Assembly: GCA_027492445.1 (NCBI GenBank)
Contig: JAPUES010000236.1
Coordinates: 1-6,748 of the forward strand
DNA from: Sporomusaceae bacterium
Lineage (GTDB): Bacteria > Bacillota > Negativicutes > DSM-13327
Length of the DNA: 6,748 nucleotides
Reading direction: 5' to 3'
The notes beneath the pieces were generated by a model, which was not told the origin of the DNA, searched no databases, and was given only the letters and a program-made list of their open reading frames with translations. Numbering within the stretch: the first letter of the stretch is position 1; each line of letters opens with the position of its first letter. Position numbers and translations under genes: made by a program. This document shows positions 1-6,166 of the stretch, piece after piece.

Positions 1-135
1 AAACCAATCTTCAAAAACATTATGGCTGGATAGTACAATTATGGTGGCCTTGGACTATGGTAACTTCTTCAGCCAAGGAATTTAAGAAAGTTATCTTATC
101 TATTTTCGACCCAAAATGAACTTTACATTTACTTG

Positions 136-144
136 TGATATAAT
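136..144 (+). promoter_or_regulatory. Extended -10 promoter of nhaA
   Basis: The sequence TGATATAAT is a perfect TATAAT hexamer (139-144) preceded by the TG of an extended -10 element. The matching -35 region (about 116-121, ATGAAC) is a poor fit to TTGACA, which is tolerable for an extended -10 promoter. Transcription would begin near 151, leaving a leader of about 53 bases before nhaA. That is too short for a known ion riboswitch. No gene can be supported in the preceding bases 1-135. Confidence 0.55.
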
Positions 145-203
145 ATGAGCATAAGGAAATAAATAAGGCAGTTCAATTTTAAAGAAGAATCGGAGGTGTT
201 TAG

Positions 204-1562
204 ATGATAAAAAAAGGCTATAGTTATAAATTGCTCAAAATGCATCATATTACTAACGCACTAACCTACCCCTTTAAGCATTTTGTTCAGACAAATTCCT
301 TAGGCGGAATTATTTTGTTATTTGCACTGCTATTTGGTTGGTCGTGGGCTAACTCCCCCTGGCAGAGTCAATACCATGCTTTGTGGGAACAAACATATGT
401 TGGGATGTTTTGGGATCAATATTATTTTAAAATGACGTTACAGCACTGGGTGAATGACGGTTTAATGGCCATTTTCTTTTTTATGGTCGGTCTTGAAATT
501 AAACGAGAATTTTTGGTCGGTGAACTGTCGGTTCCGCGGAAAGCATTATTTCCCGTAGCGGCTGCAATGGGAGGTATGATAGCTCCCGCTATTATCTATA
601 TAGCATTTCAGAATAACGAAGTTGCACTTCGTGGCTGGGCGATTCCCACAGCTACTGACATTGCCTTTGCTTTAGGTATATTGTCACTCTTAGGAAAACG
701 GGCGCCTATTTCCCTTAAAATATTTTTGACAGCTCTTGCTATTGTTGATGACATTGGTGCAATATTACTTATTGGGATTTTTTATTCTGCTCCGCCCAAT
801 TGGATTGCGCTGGGGATTGGCGGGATAATTTTATTCTTTATGTTTTATATTAGTCGCCTTGGAATCAGAGCACTAGCAATATATCTATTCTTGGCGATTA
901 TGCTTTGGTGTGCTTTTTTAGCATCAGGCGTTCATGCTACATTAGCTGGGGTTCTGGCAGCGTTTGCTATTCCGGTTAAAGTAAAGATCAATCGACAAAA
1001 TTCGGCTGAAAAAAGTTCTATGTTGGCTGACAAGTTACAGCATTTAAGTGGTTCCTCCCAAGATGTGCTGGCAGATAAGAAATACCACTCGGTATTATCC
1101 CAAATGTCTAATTTGTATAAAGATGCTGGGGTACCGTTGCGTCGGTTGGAACATCAATTGCATCCAATAGTATCCTATGGTGTTTTACCCATTTTTGCTT
1201 TGGCAAATGGGGGCGTTACTCTGGAACCAGGCCTATCAAAGTCTTTATTTGAACCCTTGTCTCTAGGGATTGTGGCAGGACTTTGTCTTGGGAAGCCTCT
1301 AGGAATTGTGAGCGTTTGCTGGGGGTTAAAGAGGTTGGGCGTGGTCGAATTGCCAGATAATATGAACTGGCGGCAGATCTTAGCAGGTGGTTTTTTTGCG
1401 GGTATTGGGTTTACCATGTCAATTTTTATTGCTGGATTAGCATTTGACGATATACAATTACTCAATCAGGCCAAACTAGCAATACTTGTAGCTTCCATAC
1501 TATCAACTGTTATGGGAATTGCGCTACTAACATGGCAAGAGCCTCGAAGTGCAGCTAGGTAA
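204..1562 (+). CDS. nhaA: Na+/H+ antiporter NhaA
   Basis: This is an inner-membrane secondary transporter that expels Na+ (or Li+) in exchange for protons, for sodium and pH homeostasis. The 452-residue product is strongly hydrophobic, with about a dozen membrane segments. It carries the family hallmarks: ATDIAFALG with Asp152, the paired ion-binding aspartates Asp182-Asp183 in AIVDDIGA, SGVHATLAG with His244, and GKPLGI with Lys364. These correspond to E. coli Asp133, Asp163/164, His225 and Lys300. It is longer than the roughly 390-residue E. coli protein, mainly because of a hydrophilic loop at about residues 262-308, before RRLEHQLHP, plus about 19 extra N-terminal residues. The start at 204 is chosen because GGAGGTG (192-198) lies 5 bases upstream; Met13 is a weaker alternative. 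No terminator is visible between its stop and the next gene, so read-through into hepT is possible. The identification is secure; the transport direction and ions are family knowledge. Confidence 0.97.
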   Translation: MIKKGYSYKLLKMHHITNALTYPFKHFVQTNSLGGIILLFALLFGWSWANSPWQSQYHALWEQTYVGMFWDQYYFKMTLQHWVNDGLMAIFFFMVGLEIKREFLVGELSVPRKALFPVAAAMGGMIAPAIIYIAFQNNEVALRGWAIPTATDIAFALGILSLLGKRAPISLKIFLTALAIVDDIGAILLIGIFYSAPPNWIALGIGGIILFFMFYISRLGIRALAIYLFLAIMLWCAFLASGVHATLAGVLAAFAIPVKVKINRQNSAEKSSMLADKLQHLSGSSQDVLADKKYHSVLSQMSNLYKDAGVPLRRLEHQLHPIVSYGVLPIFALANGGVTLEPGLSKSLFEPLSLGIVAGLCLGKPLGIVSVCWGLKRLGVVELPDNMNWRQILAGGFFAGIGFTMSIFIAGLAFDDIQLLNQAKLAILVASILSTVMGIALLTWQEPRSAAR

Positions 1563-1636
1563 TAATCTAGTAGTAATCTGTTCGAAAAATTAATATGGAC
1601 GTTATTGCCAAGTATCTAATGTTGGAGGTCTTACTA

Positions 1637-2059
1637 ATGAGTTTAGAGATAAGTAGTTTGAAAAGAGGAATAGCTTCTTTGGAACGTGCAATCAATGTTG
1701 TGATAGCAAAACAATCAGATAATAAGACGAATATAGATGAAATGGAAACGATTAAAGCTGGAGTTATACAAAACTTTGAGTTTACATATGAGTTATGCTG
1801 GAAATTTATGAAAAGATGGATTGAGGAAAATATTAATTCAGAAAGTATTGATGGTGTTACAAGACGGGAATTATTTAGAGTTAGTGCAGAAAATAAATTG
1901 ATTTTGGATGTTACTAAGTGGATGGACTTTCATAAGGCAAGAAATAGTACTTCACATATCTATGATGAAAAAATAGCAGATGAAGTATTTGCCGCATCAG
2001 TTTTATTTTTGCCCTATGCAAAAGATTTTTTAGCACGATTAGAGGAAAGAAATGATTAA
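1637..2059 (+). CDS. hepT: HepT-like HEPN toxin (HI0074 family)
   Basis: The 140-residue product is a helical HEPN-domain protein of the HI0074 family, historically called nucleotidyltransferase substrate-binding protein. Members of the HepT/MntA system are RNases whose active site is an Rx4-6H motif. Here the motif is R102-N-S-T-S-H107-I-Y109, matching the complete Rx4HxY form. In the characterised Shewanella pair the Tyr of this motif is AMPylated by the partner antitoxin. Other family-typical stretches are QNFEFTYELCWK (about 45-56) and an acidic, helical C-terminus. The start at 1637 is preferred over the in-frame ATG at 1595 because GGAGGT (1624-1629) sits 7 bases upstream, whereas 1595 has no RBS and would add 14 unconserved-looking residues. 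The gene overlaps the next one by 8 bases, so the two are translated as a unit. No convincing promoter of its own was seen in the 74 bases after nhaA. Toxicity and RNase activity are inferred from the family. Confidence 0.9.
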   Translation: MSLEISSLKRGIASLERAINVVIAKQSDNKTNIDEMETIKAGVIQNFEFTYELCWKFMKRWIEENINSESIDGVTRRELFRVSAENKLILDVTKWMDFHKARNSTSHIYDEKIADEVFAASVLFLPYAKDFLARLEERND

Positions 2060-2366
2060 TATTACAGAGTATGAAAGAAAAATCATTTTGGCGATTATTG
2101 AAAAATATGTGCCTGATTGTGAAGTGCGAGCTTTTGGTTCGCGAGTCAAAGGTAAAGCAAAGGCTTATTCGGATCTTGATTTAGCCATTGTGGGAAAAAG
2201 TAAGTTGGATGTAAATGTTCTTTTTGATATGAAAGAAATGTTTCAAGAGTCAGAGCTAACGTTTAGAGTTGATTTATTAGATTGGCACACCATTTCGCCA
2301 GAATTTAAGAAAGTGATTGAAGTAGGGTATGAAATTATTTTTCCGACAAGGGATGAGGGACATTAG
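2052..2366 (+). CDS. mntA: MntA-like minimal nucleotidyltransferase antitoxin
   Basis: The 104-residue product is a minimal nucleotidyltransferase of the HI0073/MNT type (not the manganese transporter that shares the symbol). The active-site signature GSx10DxD is complete: Gly29-Ser30, then Asp41 and Asp43 in SDLDLAI. A likely third metal-binding carboxylate is Asp74 in RVDLLDW. In characterised HepT/MntA pairs this enzyme transfers AMP from ATP onto the tyrosine of the HEPN toxin and so neutralises it. Because all catalytic residues are present, this copy is predicted to be active. The ATG overlaps the end of hepT by 8 bases, and its RBS (AGAGGA, 2041-2046) lies inside the hepT coding sequence. 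The toxin-first order and the overlap match the known operon layout. The family is clear; the antitoxin role here is inference from motif and context. Confidence 0.9.
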   Translation: MINITEYERKIILAIIEKYVPDCEVRAFGSRVKGKAKAYSDLDLAIVGKSKLDVNVLFDMKEMFQESELTFRVDLLDWHTISPEFKKVIEVGYEIIFPTRDEGH

Positions 2367-2384
2367 AGTGTGGATGTAATGAAA

Positions 2385-2412
2385 AACCGGTCTCATTCAT
2401 TTGAGACCGGTT
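2385..2412 (-). terminator. Intrinsic terminator between convergent genes
   Basis: AACCGGTCTCA (2385-2395) and TGAGACCGGTT (2402-2412) form a perfect 11-bp hairpin with a 6-base loop. Read on the minus strand, it starts 5 bases after the stop of the 130-residue gene and runs into TTTTTC, the classical intrinsic terminator form. On the plus strand it follows mntA by 18 bases but is followed by ACTCTT, so plus-strand termination would be weaker. Confidence 0.85.
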
Positions 2413-2417
2413 ACTCT

Positions 2418-2810
2418 TCATATGGTTTTCATCCACGCCTCAAATTTGGCTACCAATTCATCGCGAGTAGTATGGACTTCGCTGCCACGCCATTCTTGAC
2501 CAGTATCACTATCAAACCAGGAGTCCTTATTGCTAAAGTTCCCTGAAGGATATAGCTTTTCTTGGATGGCGGAGTGCATACTGTCAAGCATGCTGCGCAC
2601 TAAGGTTTTTCGAGATATTCTATGCCCTGTTTTTTCCGTGGTTTTTACCTCAAGGCCCGTTTCGCCAGCACTGATTTCAATATGGGATATAACCTTTCCT
2701 TGATCTTGGGCCAACGCAATAGCCTGTCTAGCAGCAGTAGCGGCTTGCTCCCGACTGATGGTATCATCTGAAACGGTAATTCGGATATTGCCAATGATTA
2801 ATTTATACAT
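2418..2810 (-). CDS. Uncharacterised 130-residue protein
   Basis: I do not recognise this protein and assign no function. It is soluble, with no signal peptide or membrane segment. The N-terminal half looks like a small alpha/beta unit: a beta-like start (MYKLIIGNIRITV, 1-13), an Ala/Gln-rich helix (about 19-37, REQAATAARQAIALAQDQ), then beta-like VISHIEISAG and GLEVKTTE. The second half has a basic segment (GHRISRKTLVRS, 62-73) and a C-terminal part with several Trp and acidic residues (SWFDSDTGQEW, 97-107) ending in a helix (about 115-128). The start at 2810 is chosen because GGGAGGTG lies 6 bases upstream; extending to 2885 would add 25 residues and has no RBS. A possible TACAAT -10 lies at 2832-2837. 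It is divergent from leuS with 76 bases between its start codon and the leuS -35 box, and it has its own terminator, so it is probably monocistronic. Its reality as a gene is well supported by the RBS and terminator. Confidence 0.8.
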   Translation of the reverse strand: MYKLIIGNIRITVSDDTISREQAATAARQAIALAQDQGKVISHIEISAGETGLEVKTTEKTGHRISRKTLVRSMLDSMHSAIQEKLYPSGNFSNKDSWFDSDTGQEWRGSEVHTTRDELVAKFEAWMKTI

Positions 2811-2831
2811 TAAAAACACCTCCCACGCAAT

Positions 2832-2837
2832 ATTGTA
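2832..2837 (-). promoter_or_regulatory. Possible -10 of the 130-residue gene
   Basis: On the minus strand this reads TACAAT, one mismatch from the consensus. No good -35 is seen at the usual distance. The implied start of transcription near 2825 would leave only a very short leader that just includes the RBS. This is a weak candidate. Confidence 0.3.
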
Positions 2838-2886
2838 TGCAGTGTTTTCCAAGATAGAACTAGCTATCATAAGAGCAGGAGGCAAG

Positions 2887-2915
2887 TTGACTTCCGTTAG
2901 GGGCTGGGATATAAT
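2887..2915 (+). promoter_or_regulatory. Sigma-A promoter of the leuS leader
   Basis: TTGACT (2887-2892) and TATAAT (2910-2915) are separated by exactly 17 bases, five of six and six of six matches to consensus. Transcription is predicted to start near 2922, immediately before the T-box leader. This strong promoter, with control downstream by attenuation, is the usual T-box arrangement. Confidence 0.85.
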
Positions 2916-2921
2916 ATTATT

Positions 2922-3153
2922 TGAAATCCAAAGATACAGAGTAGTAGACTGACCTTTATGGTGCAGAAAGTTGGCGGGTGATGTGAGCCAATCCTAGAGG
3001 GCGTTGAACTTACTGAGGAGGAGCAGCTATGAAAATCTTCATAGCCGACGTGTGATTGGCGTTAACGATTTGGAGAGGATGGCACTTGCCATCAATCAGG
3101 GTGGTATCGCGGGTGTAACTCGTCCCTGGCTAATAAGCCAAGGGGCGTTTTTT
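2922..3153 (+). promoter_or_regulatory. T-box riboswitch (tRNA-Leu) of leuS
   Basis: This untranslated leader senses uncharged tRNA-Leu and switches between an antiterminator and a terminator ahead of leuS. The diagnostic T-box sequence AGGGTGGTATCGCG is at 3098-3111. Its UGGU (3102-3105) can pair with an ACCA acceptor end, as expected for tRNA-Leu with discriminator A. AGGG (3098-3101) can pair with CCCT (3124-3127), and GCG (3109-3111) with CGT (3121-3123), to form the antiterminator, which excludes the terminator. Upstream elements visible are a distal stem I hairpin (TTGGC 2971-2975 with GCCAA 2987-2991, preceded by AGAAAG), an 8-bp hairpin (3026-3045) and stem III (GATGGC 3078-3083 with GCCATC 3088-3093). 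The best specifier candidate is CTT at 3009-3011, directly after GAA, which is a leucine codon. The class is certain; the exact specifier and stem I base pairs are inferred by eye. Confidence 0.93.
3121..3153 (+). terminator. T-box regulated terminator before leuS
   Basis: CGTCCCTGGCT (3121-3131) pairs with AGCCAAGGGGCG (3136-3147), with one bulged A and one G-U pair, and is followed by six T residues (3148-3153). Its left arm is shared with the antiterminator, so formation is expected when tRNA-Leu is charged. Confidence 0.9.
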
Positions 3154-3186
3154 ATATTATTTTATAAATAGTAGGAGGTTTTTTCA

Positions 3187-5667
3187 ATGGATGAAAGATA
3201 CGTTGCAAAAGATATTGAAGAAAAATGGCAAAAACAATGGCTTGAAAGTGGTGCCTTTACCACAGAAGAAAATCCAGCACGTCCAGAATACTATGTGCTA
3301 GAAATGTTTCCTTATCCTTCAGGCAATCTACATATGGGACATGTACGGAATTACTCCATTGGCGATGTCATCGCTAGATTTAAAACCATGCAGGGCTATA
3401 ATGTCCTTCATCCCATGGGCTGGGATTCTTTTGGCATGCCTGCTGAAAATGCTGCTATTAAACATGGTGTTCATCCTGCCGCATGGACCTGGGAAAATAT
3501 CGCTAATATGCGCCGTCAACAGCAAGAACTAGGTCTTTCCTATGATTGGGAAAGAGAGGTGGCAACCTGCCATCCTGACTATTACCGCTGGACCCAATGG
3601 CTATTTCTCTTATTTGTAGAACGTGGACTTGCTTATAAGAAAAAAGCAGCTGTAAATTGGTGTAATGATTGTAATACTGTACTTGCCAATGAACAGGTTA
3701 TTGATGGCTGCTGCTGGCGCTGCGATTCTGTAGTCATTAAAAAAGAACTGGAACAATGGTTCTTTAAGATTACAGACTATGCAGACCGATTGCTTAGTGA
3801 TTTAAGTGAACTTAAGGGCTGGCCAGAGCGGGTTAAAACCATGCAAGAAAATTGGATTGGCCGCAGTGAAGGTGCAGAATTTAGTTTTGCGGTACCTGCC
3901 TTTAATGAAAAAATTTCTGTATATACGACAAGGCATGATACGGTTTTTGGTGTTAGCTATGTAGTACTAGCGCCAGAACATCAATTGGTGGAAAAATTAA
4001 TTGCTGGCCAAGAAAATGAACAGGCTGTCCGCCAGTTTGTAGAGAAAGTTCGCAATATGAGTGAACTTAGCCGTACTTCTAGTGAGTTTGAAAAAGAAGG
4101 TATCTTTACGGGAGCCTACGCTATTAATCCTTTTACGGGTGAAGAGGTACCTATCTGGGTGGCAAACTATGTATTAGTGGAATATGGTACTGGGGCTGTA
4201 ATGGGCGTTCCAGCTCACGATGAACGGGATTGGTTATTTGCTACGAAATATAATCTAGCTAAAAAATTAGTCATTCAGCCGGCAGGAGAAGAATGGTCTA
4301 TTGAAACCATGAAGGGTGCCTATGATGGCCCTGGTCTTATGATTCATTCGGGTGAGTTTAGCGGTATGGATAACGAACTAGGTAAAGTAGCTGTTGCAAA
4401 ATGGCTAGAAGCAGAGAACCATGGCAAACGTCGCATCAATTATCGCCTCCGTGATTGGCTAGTTTCCCGTCAACGGTATTGGGGTGCGCCTATTCCTATG
4501 ATTAATTGTCCTCAGTGTGGTAGTGTACCTGTTCCGAAAGAAGAATTACCTGTCATGCTTCCTGAAAATGTGAACTTTACAGCAGGTTCTGTTTCTCCCT
4601 TAGCTAAGGTAGAAGAATTCGTAAATTGTATCTGCCCGAAATGCGGCGCGGGAGCAAAACGTGAAACCGATACCATGGATACCTTTATTTGTTCTTCTTG
4701 GTATTATATGCGCTATACCGACCCTAAAAATACTATGGAACCTTTTAGCTCCGACAAGGCCAACTATTGGGCGCCGGTGGATCAATATATTGGCGGCATT
4801 GAGCATGCCATTTTACATCTTCTTTATTCTAGATTCTTTATGAAGGTTTTAAAAGATGCTGGACTGGTCGATGTAAATGAACCCTTTGAAAACCTACTTA
4901 CCCAAGGTATGGTTATTAAAGATGGGGCAAAAATGTCAAAATCCAAGGGCAATGTAGTGTCCCCAGAAGAAATTATTAGTAAATACGGTGCGGATACAGC
5001 AAGATTATTTATCTTGTTTGCAGCGCCGCCAGAACGTGACCTAGAGTGGAATGACGCAGGGGTAGAGGGAGCCTATCGTTTCCTTGGACGTCTATGGCGT
5101 ATTATTGCGCATTATATACCTACAATGGCAACCGAAGACGTGCAGTACGACAGTGCTTCATTGAGCAAGTCTGAGGCTGCTCTGCGCCGAGCCCTCCATG
5201 CAACCATTAAGAAAGTGACAGAAGATGTTGGGGAACGTCATAATTTCAACACCGCGATTAGTTCCATTATGGAACTGGTCAATGCCATGTATGCCTTTAA
5301 AGACGAAAGCGCCTCTATGAGTCCTGGATTAGTGCGGGAAGTTGTTTCTAGCTTACTAAGGTTGCTAGCTCCTTTTGCCCCTCATATTAGTGAAGAAGTG
5401 TGGAGCCAAACCATTGCTGAAGGCAGTGTACATAAAGCTCCTTGGCCCGTCTTTGATGCTAGCGCGATACAACTAGAGGAAGTAGAAATTGTCCTCCAGA
5501 TTAATGGAAAAGTACGAGAAAAAATTGTCGTTCCGGTAGGCTTGTCGCCAAAAGAACTAGAAGAAATAGCGCTAGGCCAGGAAAAAGTCCAGGCCCTTAT
5601 TGAAGGTAAACAAGTAGTAAAAGTAATTTGCGTGCCGCAAAAACTAGTAAACATTGTAATTCGATAA
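3187..5667 (+). CDS. leuS: Leucyl-tRNA synthetase
   Basis: This cytoplasmic class Ia enzyme charges tRNA-Leu with leucine using ATP. The 826-residue product has the normal bacterial LeuRS length and domain order. It carries the HIGH-type motif HMGH at 49-52, a first zinc ribbon with Cys159/162 and Cys176/179, and the CP1 editing domain at roughly 225-420. The editing domain shows TTRHDT (247-252, Thr-rich loop with Thr252) and [15 protein letters not shown] including Asp345. A second Cys cluster follows (441/444 and 483/486), then a [11 protein letters not shown] segment near 500, and KMSKS at 582-586. The helical anticodon-binding domain starts near 670 and the small C-terminal domain (QINGKVREK) near 771. 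All catalytic and editing motifs look intact, so mischarged tRNA should be hydrolysed. The start is fixed by AGGAGGT (3173-3179), 7 bases upstream. Expression is governed by the T-box leader and ends at the hairpin just after the stop. Confidence 0.99.
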   Translation: MDERYVAKDIEEKWQKQWLESGAFTTEENPARPEYYVLEMFPYPSGNLHMGHVRNYSIGDVIARFKTMQGYNVLHPMGWDSFGMPAENAAIKHGVHPAAWTWENIANMRRQQQELGLSYDWEREVATCHPDYYRWTQWLFLLFVERGLAYKKKAAVNWCNDCNTVLANEQVIDGCCWRCDSVVIKKELEQWFFKITDYADRLLSDLSELKGWPERVKTMQENWIGRSEGAEFSFAVPAFNEKISVYTTRHDTVFGVSYVVLAPEHQLVEKLIAGQENEQAVRQFVEKVRNMSELSRTSSEFEKEGIFTGAYAINPFTGEEVPIWVANYVLVEYGTGAVMGVPAHDERDWLFATKYNLAKKLVIQPAGEEWSIETMKGAYDGPGLMIHSGEFSGMDNELGKVAVAKWLEAENHGKRRINYRLRDWLVSRQRYWGAPIPMINCPQCGSVPVPKEELPVMLPENVNFTAGSVSPLAKVEEFVNCICPKCGAGAKRETDTMDTFICSSWYYMRYTDPKNTMEPFSSDKANYWAPVDQYIGGIEHAILHLLYSRFFMKVLKDAGLVDVNEPFENLLTQGMVIKDGAKMSKSKGNVVSPEEIISKYGADTARLFILFAAPPERDLEWNDAGVEGAYRFLGRLWRIIAHYIPTMATEDVQYDSASLSKSEAALRRALHATIKKVTEDVGERHNFNTAISSIMELVNAMYAFKDESASMSPGLVREVVSSLLRLLAPFAPHISEEVWSQTIAEGSVHKAPWPVFDASAIQLEEVEIVLQINGKVREKIVVPVGLSPKELEEIALGQEKVQALIEGKQVVKVICVPQKLVNIVIR

Positions 5668-5676
5668 TCCTTATAT

Positions 5677-5716
5677 AGAAGAAACCCCGATCTTGAAAAA
5701 GGTCGGGGTTTCTTCT
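5677..5716 (+). terminator. Strong bidirectional terminator after leuS
   Basis: AGAAGAAACCCCGA (5677-5690) and TCGGGGTTTCTTCT (5703-5716) form a perfect 14-bp stem, extendable by a U-G and a C-G pair, with an A-rich loop. It begins 9 bases after the leuS stop. Both arms supply a pyrimidine-rich 3' side, so it can also terminate the convergent minus-strand gene that stops at 5752. Confidence 0.9.
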
Positions 5717-5751
5717 GCATATAATTGACAGTTTCTAAAACGGTAGTGCTT

Positions 5752-5985
5752 TTAAGCTTCTTTCTCGTCGTTCTTTTTAACTTTTCTCATGAAGAAGTTT
5801 TCTCCTATAGTAAATATGGCAAAAAAAATAATCACAAGGCTAAATACTACAAGTGGAAATACCATGTTCATACCAAGGATTTCACCAAGGCGAGGGCTAA
5901 TGCTCTCTGCAATGGACGTAAGTACCAATGCCAATACGAGTGATAGACCTGTAATAATTGGATACTCGAAAAAAAGTGAAAGCAT
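5752..5985 (-). CDS. Small two-helix membrane protein, unknown function
   Basis: I do not recognise this 77-residue protein. Two hydrophobic segments are clear, about residues 5-25 and 41-61, joined by a short loop with a few charged residues (ESISPRLGE). The C-terminal tail (RKVKKNDEKEA) is highly charged and probably cytoplasmic by the positive-inside rule. There is no obvious cleavable signal peptide or lipobox. On the minus strand CGGAGGA (5996-6002) precedes the ATG by about 10 bases, slightly long but the best available; the upstream in-frame codons are not common starts. A TATAAT lies about 50 bases before the start. The opposite strand also has open frames here, but they lack an RBS and read the complement of the hydrophobic codons. 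It shares the convergent terminator with leuS. Moderately sure that it is a gene. Confidence 0.7.
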   Translation of the reverse strand: MLSLFFEYPIITGLSLVLALVLTSIAESISPRLGEILGMNMVFPLVVFSLVIIFFAIFTIGENFFMRKVKKNDEKEA

Positions 5986-6033
5986 TTGGATGATATCCTC
6001 CGATTTATGTATAGAATCACTATATGCACATCT

Positions 6034-6039
6034 ATTATA
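6034..6039 (-). promoter_or_regulatory. Possible -10 of the small membrane protein gene
   Basis: On the minus strand this is a perfect TATAAT in a very AT-rich stretch. The -35 region 17 bases away (GTTTAT) is poor. It would give a leader of about 40 bases that includes the RBS at 5996-6002. The AT-rich setting makes a chance match possible. Confidence 0.4.
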
Positions 6040-6079
6040 TTACAATCATATTATTTATAAACTAATTTTGCTATAACCA

Positions 6080-6152
6080 GGTGAAGTAGGAGCATAACTA
6101 TAAACGTAGGTTAAGTGAAACGGCGAAGTGTTAGTTATGCTCCTACTTGACC
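6080..6152. repeat. Long near-perfect inverted repeat
   Basis: The arms 6080-6100 and 6132-6152 are inverted copies. Seventeen bases (AAGTAGGAGCATAACTA, 6084-6100, and its exact complement 6132-6148) match perfectly. After a single G-G mismatch three more pairs follow, so 20 of 21 positions pair around a 31-base centre. It lies 14 bases beyond the stop of the C-S lyase gene and upstream of the small membrane protein gene, both on the minus strand. Neither side is followed by a run of T, so it is not a standard intrinsic terminator. It could be a structured RNA, a factor-dependent terminator, a short non-autonomous element or a repeat family member. Confidence 0.8.
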
Positions 6153-6166
6153 GTTCTACATGAGAT

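Noticed and set aside
3..119. Open plus-strand frame at the left edge that could be the 3' end of an upstream gene
   Set aside because: Only 38 codons, no recognisable motif, and both other plus frames and one minus frame are comparably open over parts of the same stretch. No feature can be supported.
151..203. Li+ or Na+ riboswitch ahead of nhaA
   Set aside because: The predicted leader is only about 53 bases and shows no stable paired structure beyond the RBS.
1590..1618. Possible promoter TTAATA / TATCTA before hepT
   Set aside because: Both boxes are poor and the implied transcript would start on the RBS. Chance match in AT-rich DNA.
1595..1636. Upstream ATG as the start of hepT
   Set aside because: No RBS before 1595, whereas GGAGGT stands 7 bases before the ATG at 1637, where the family-like sequence begins.
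2758..2952. Plus-strand frame of 64 codons over the leuS promoter region
   Set aside because: It overlaps the minus-strand gene start and the leuS promoter and has no RBS.
5725..6076. Two plus-strand frames opposite the small membrane protein gene (5725-5943 and 5789-6076)
   Set aside because: The first starts at TTG without an RBS, and neither has recognisable features. The minus strand has an RBS, a coherent membrane topology and a shared terminator.
6080..6152. Integron attC site
   Set aside because: The outer ends do not match the RYYYAAC and GTTRRRY core sites, and no cassette or integrase is seen.
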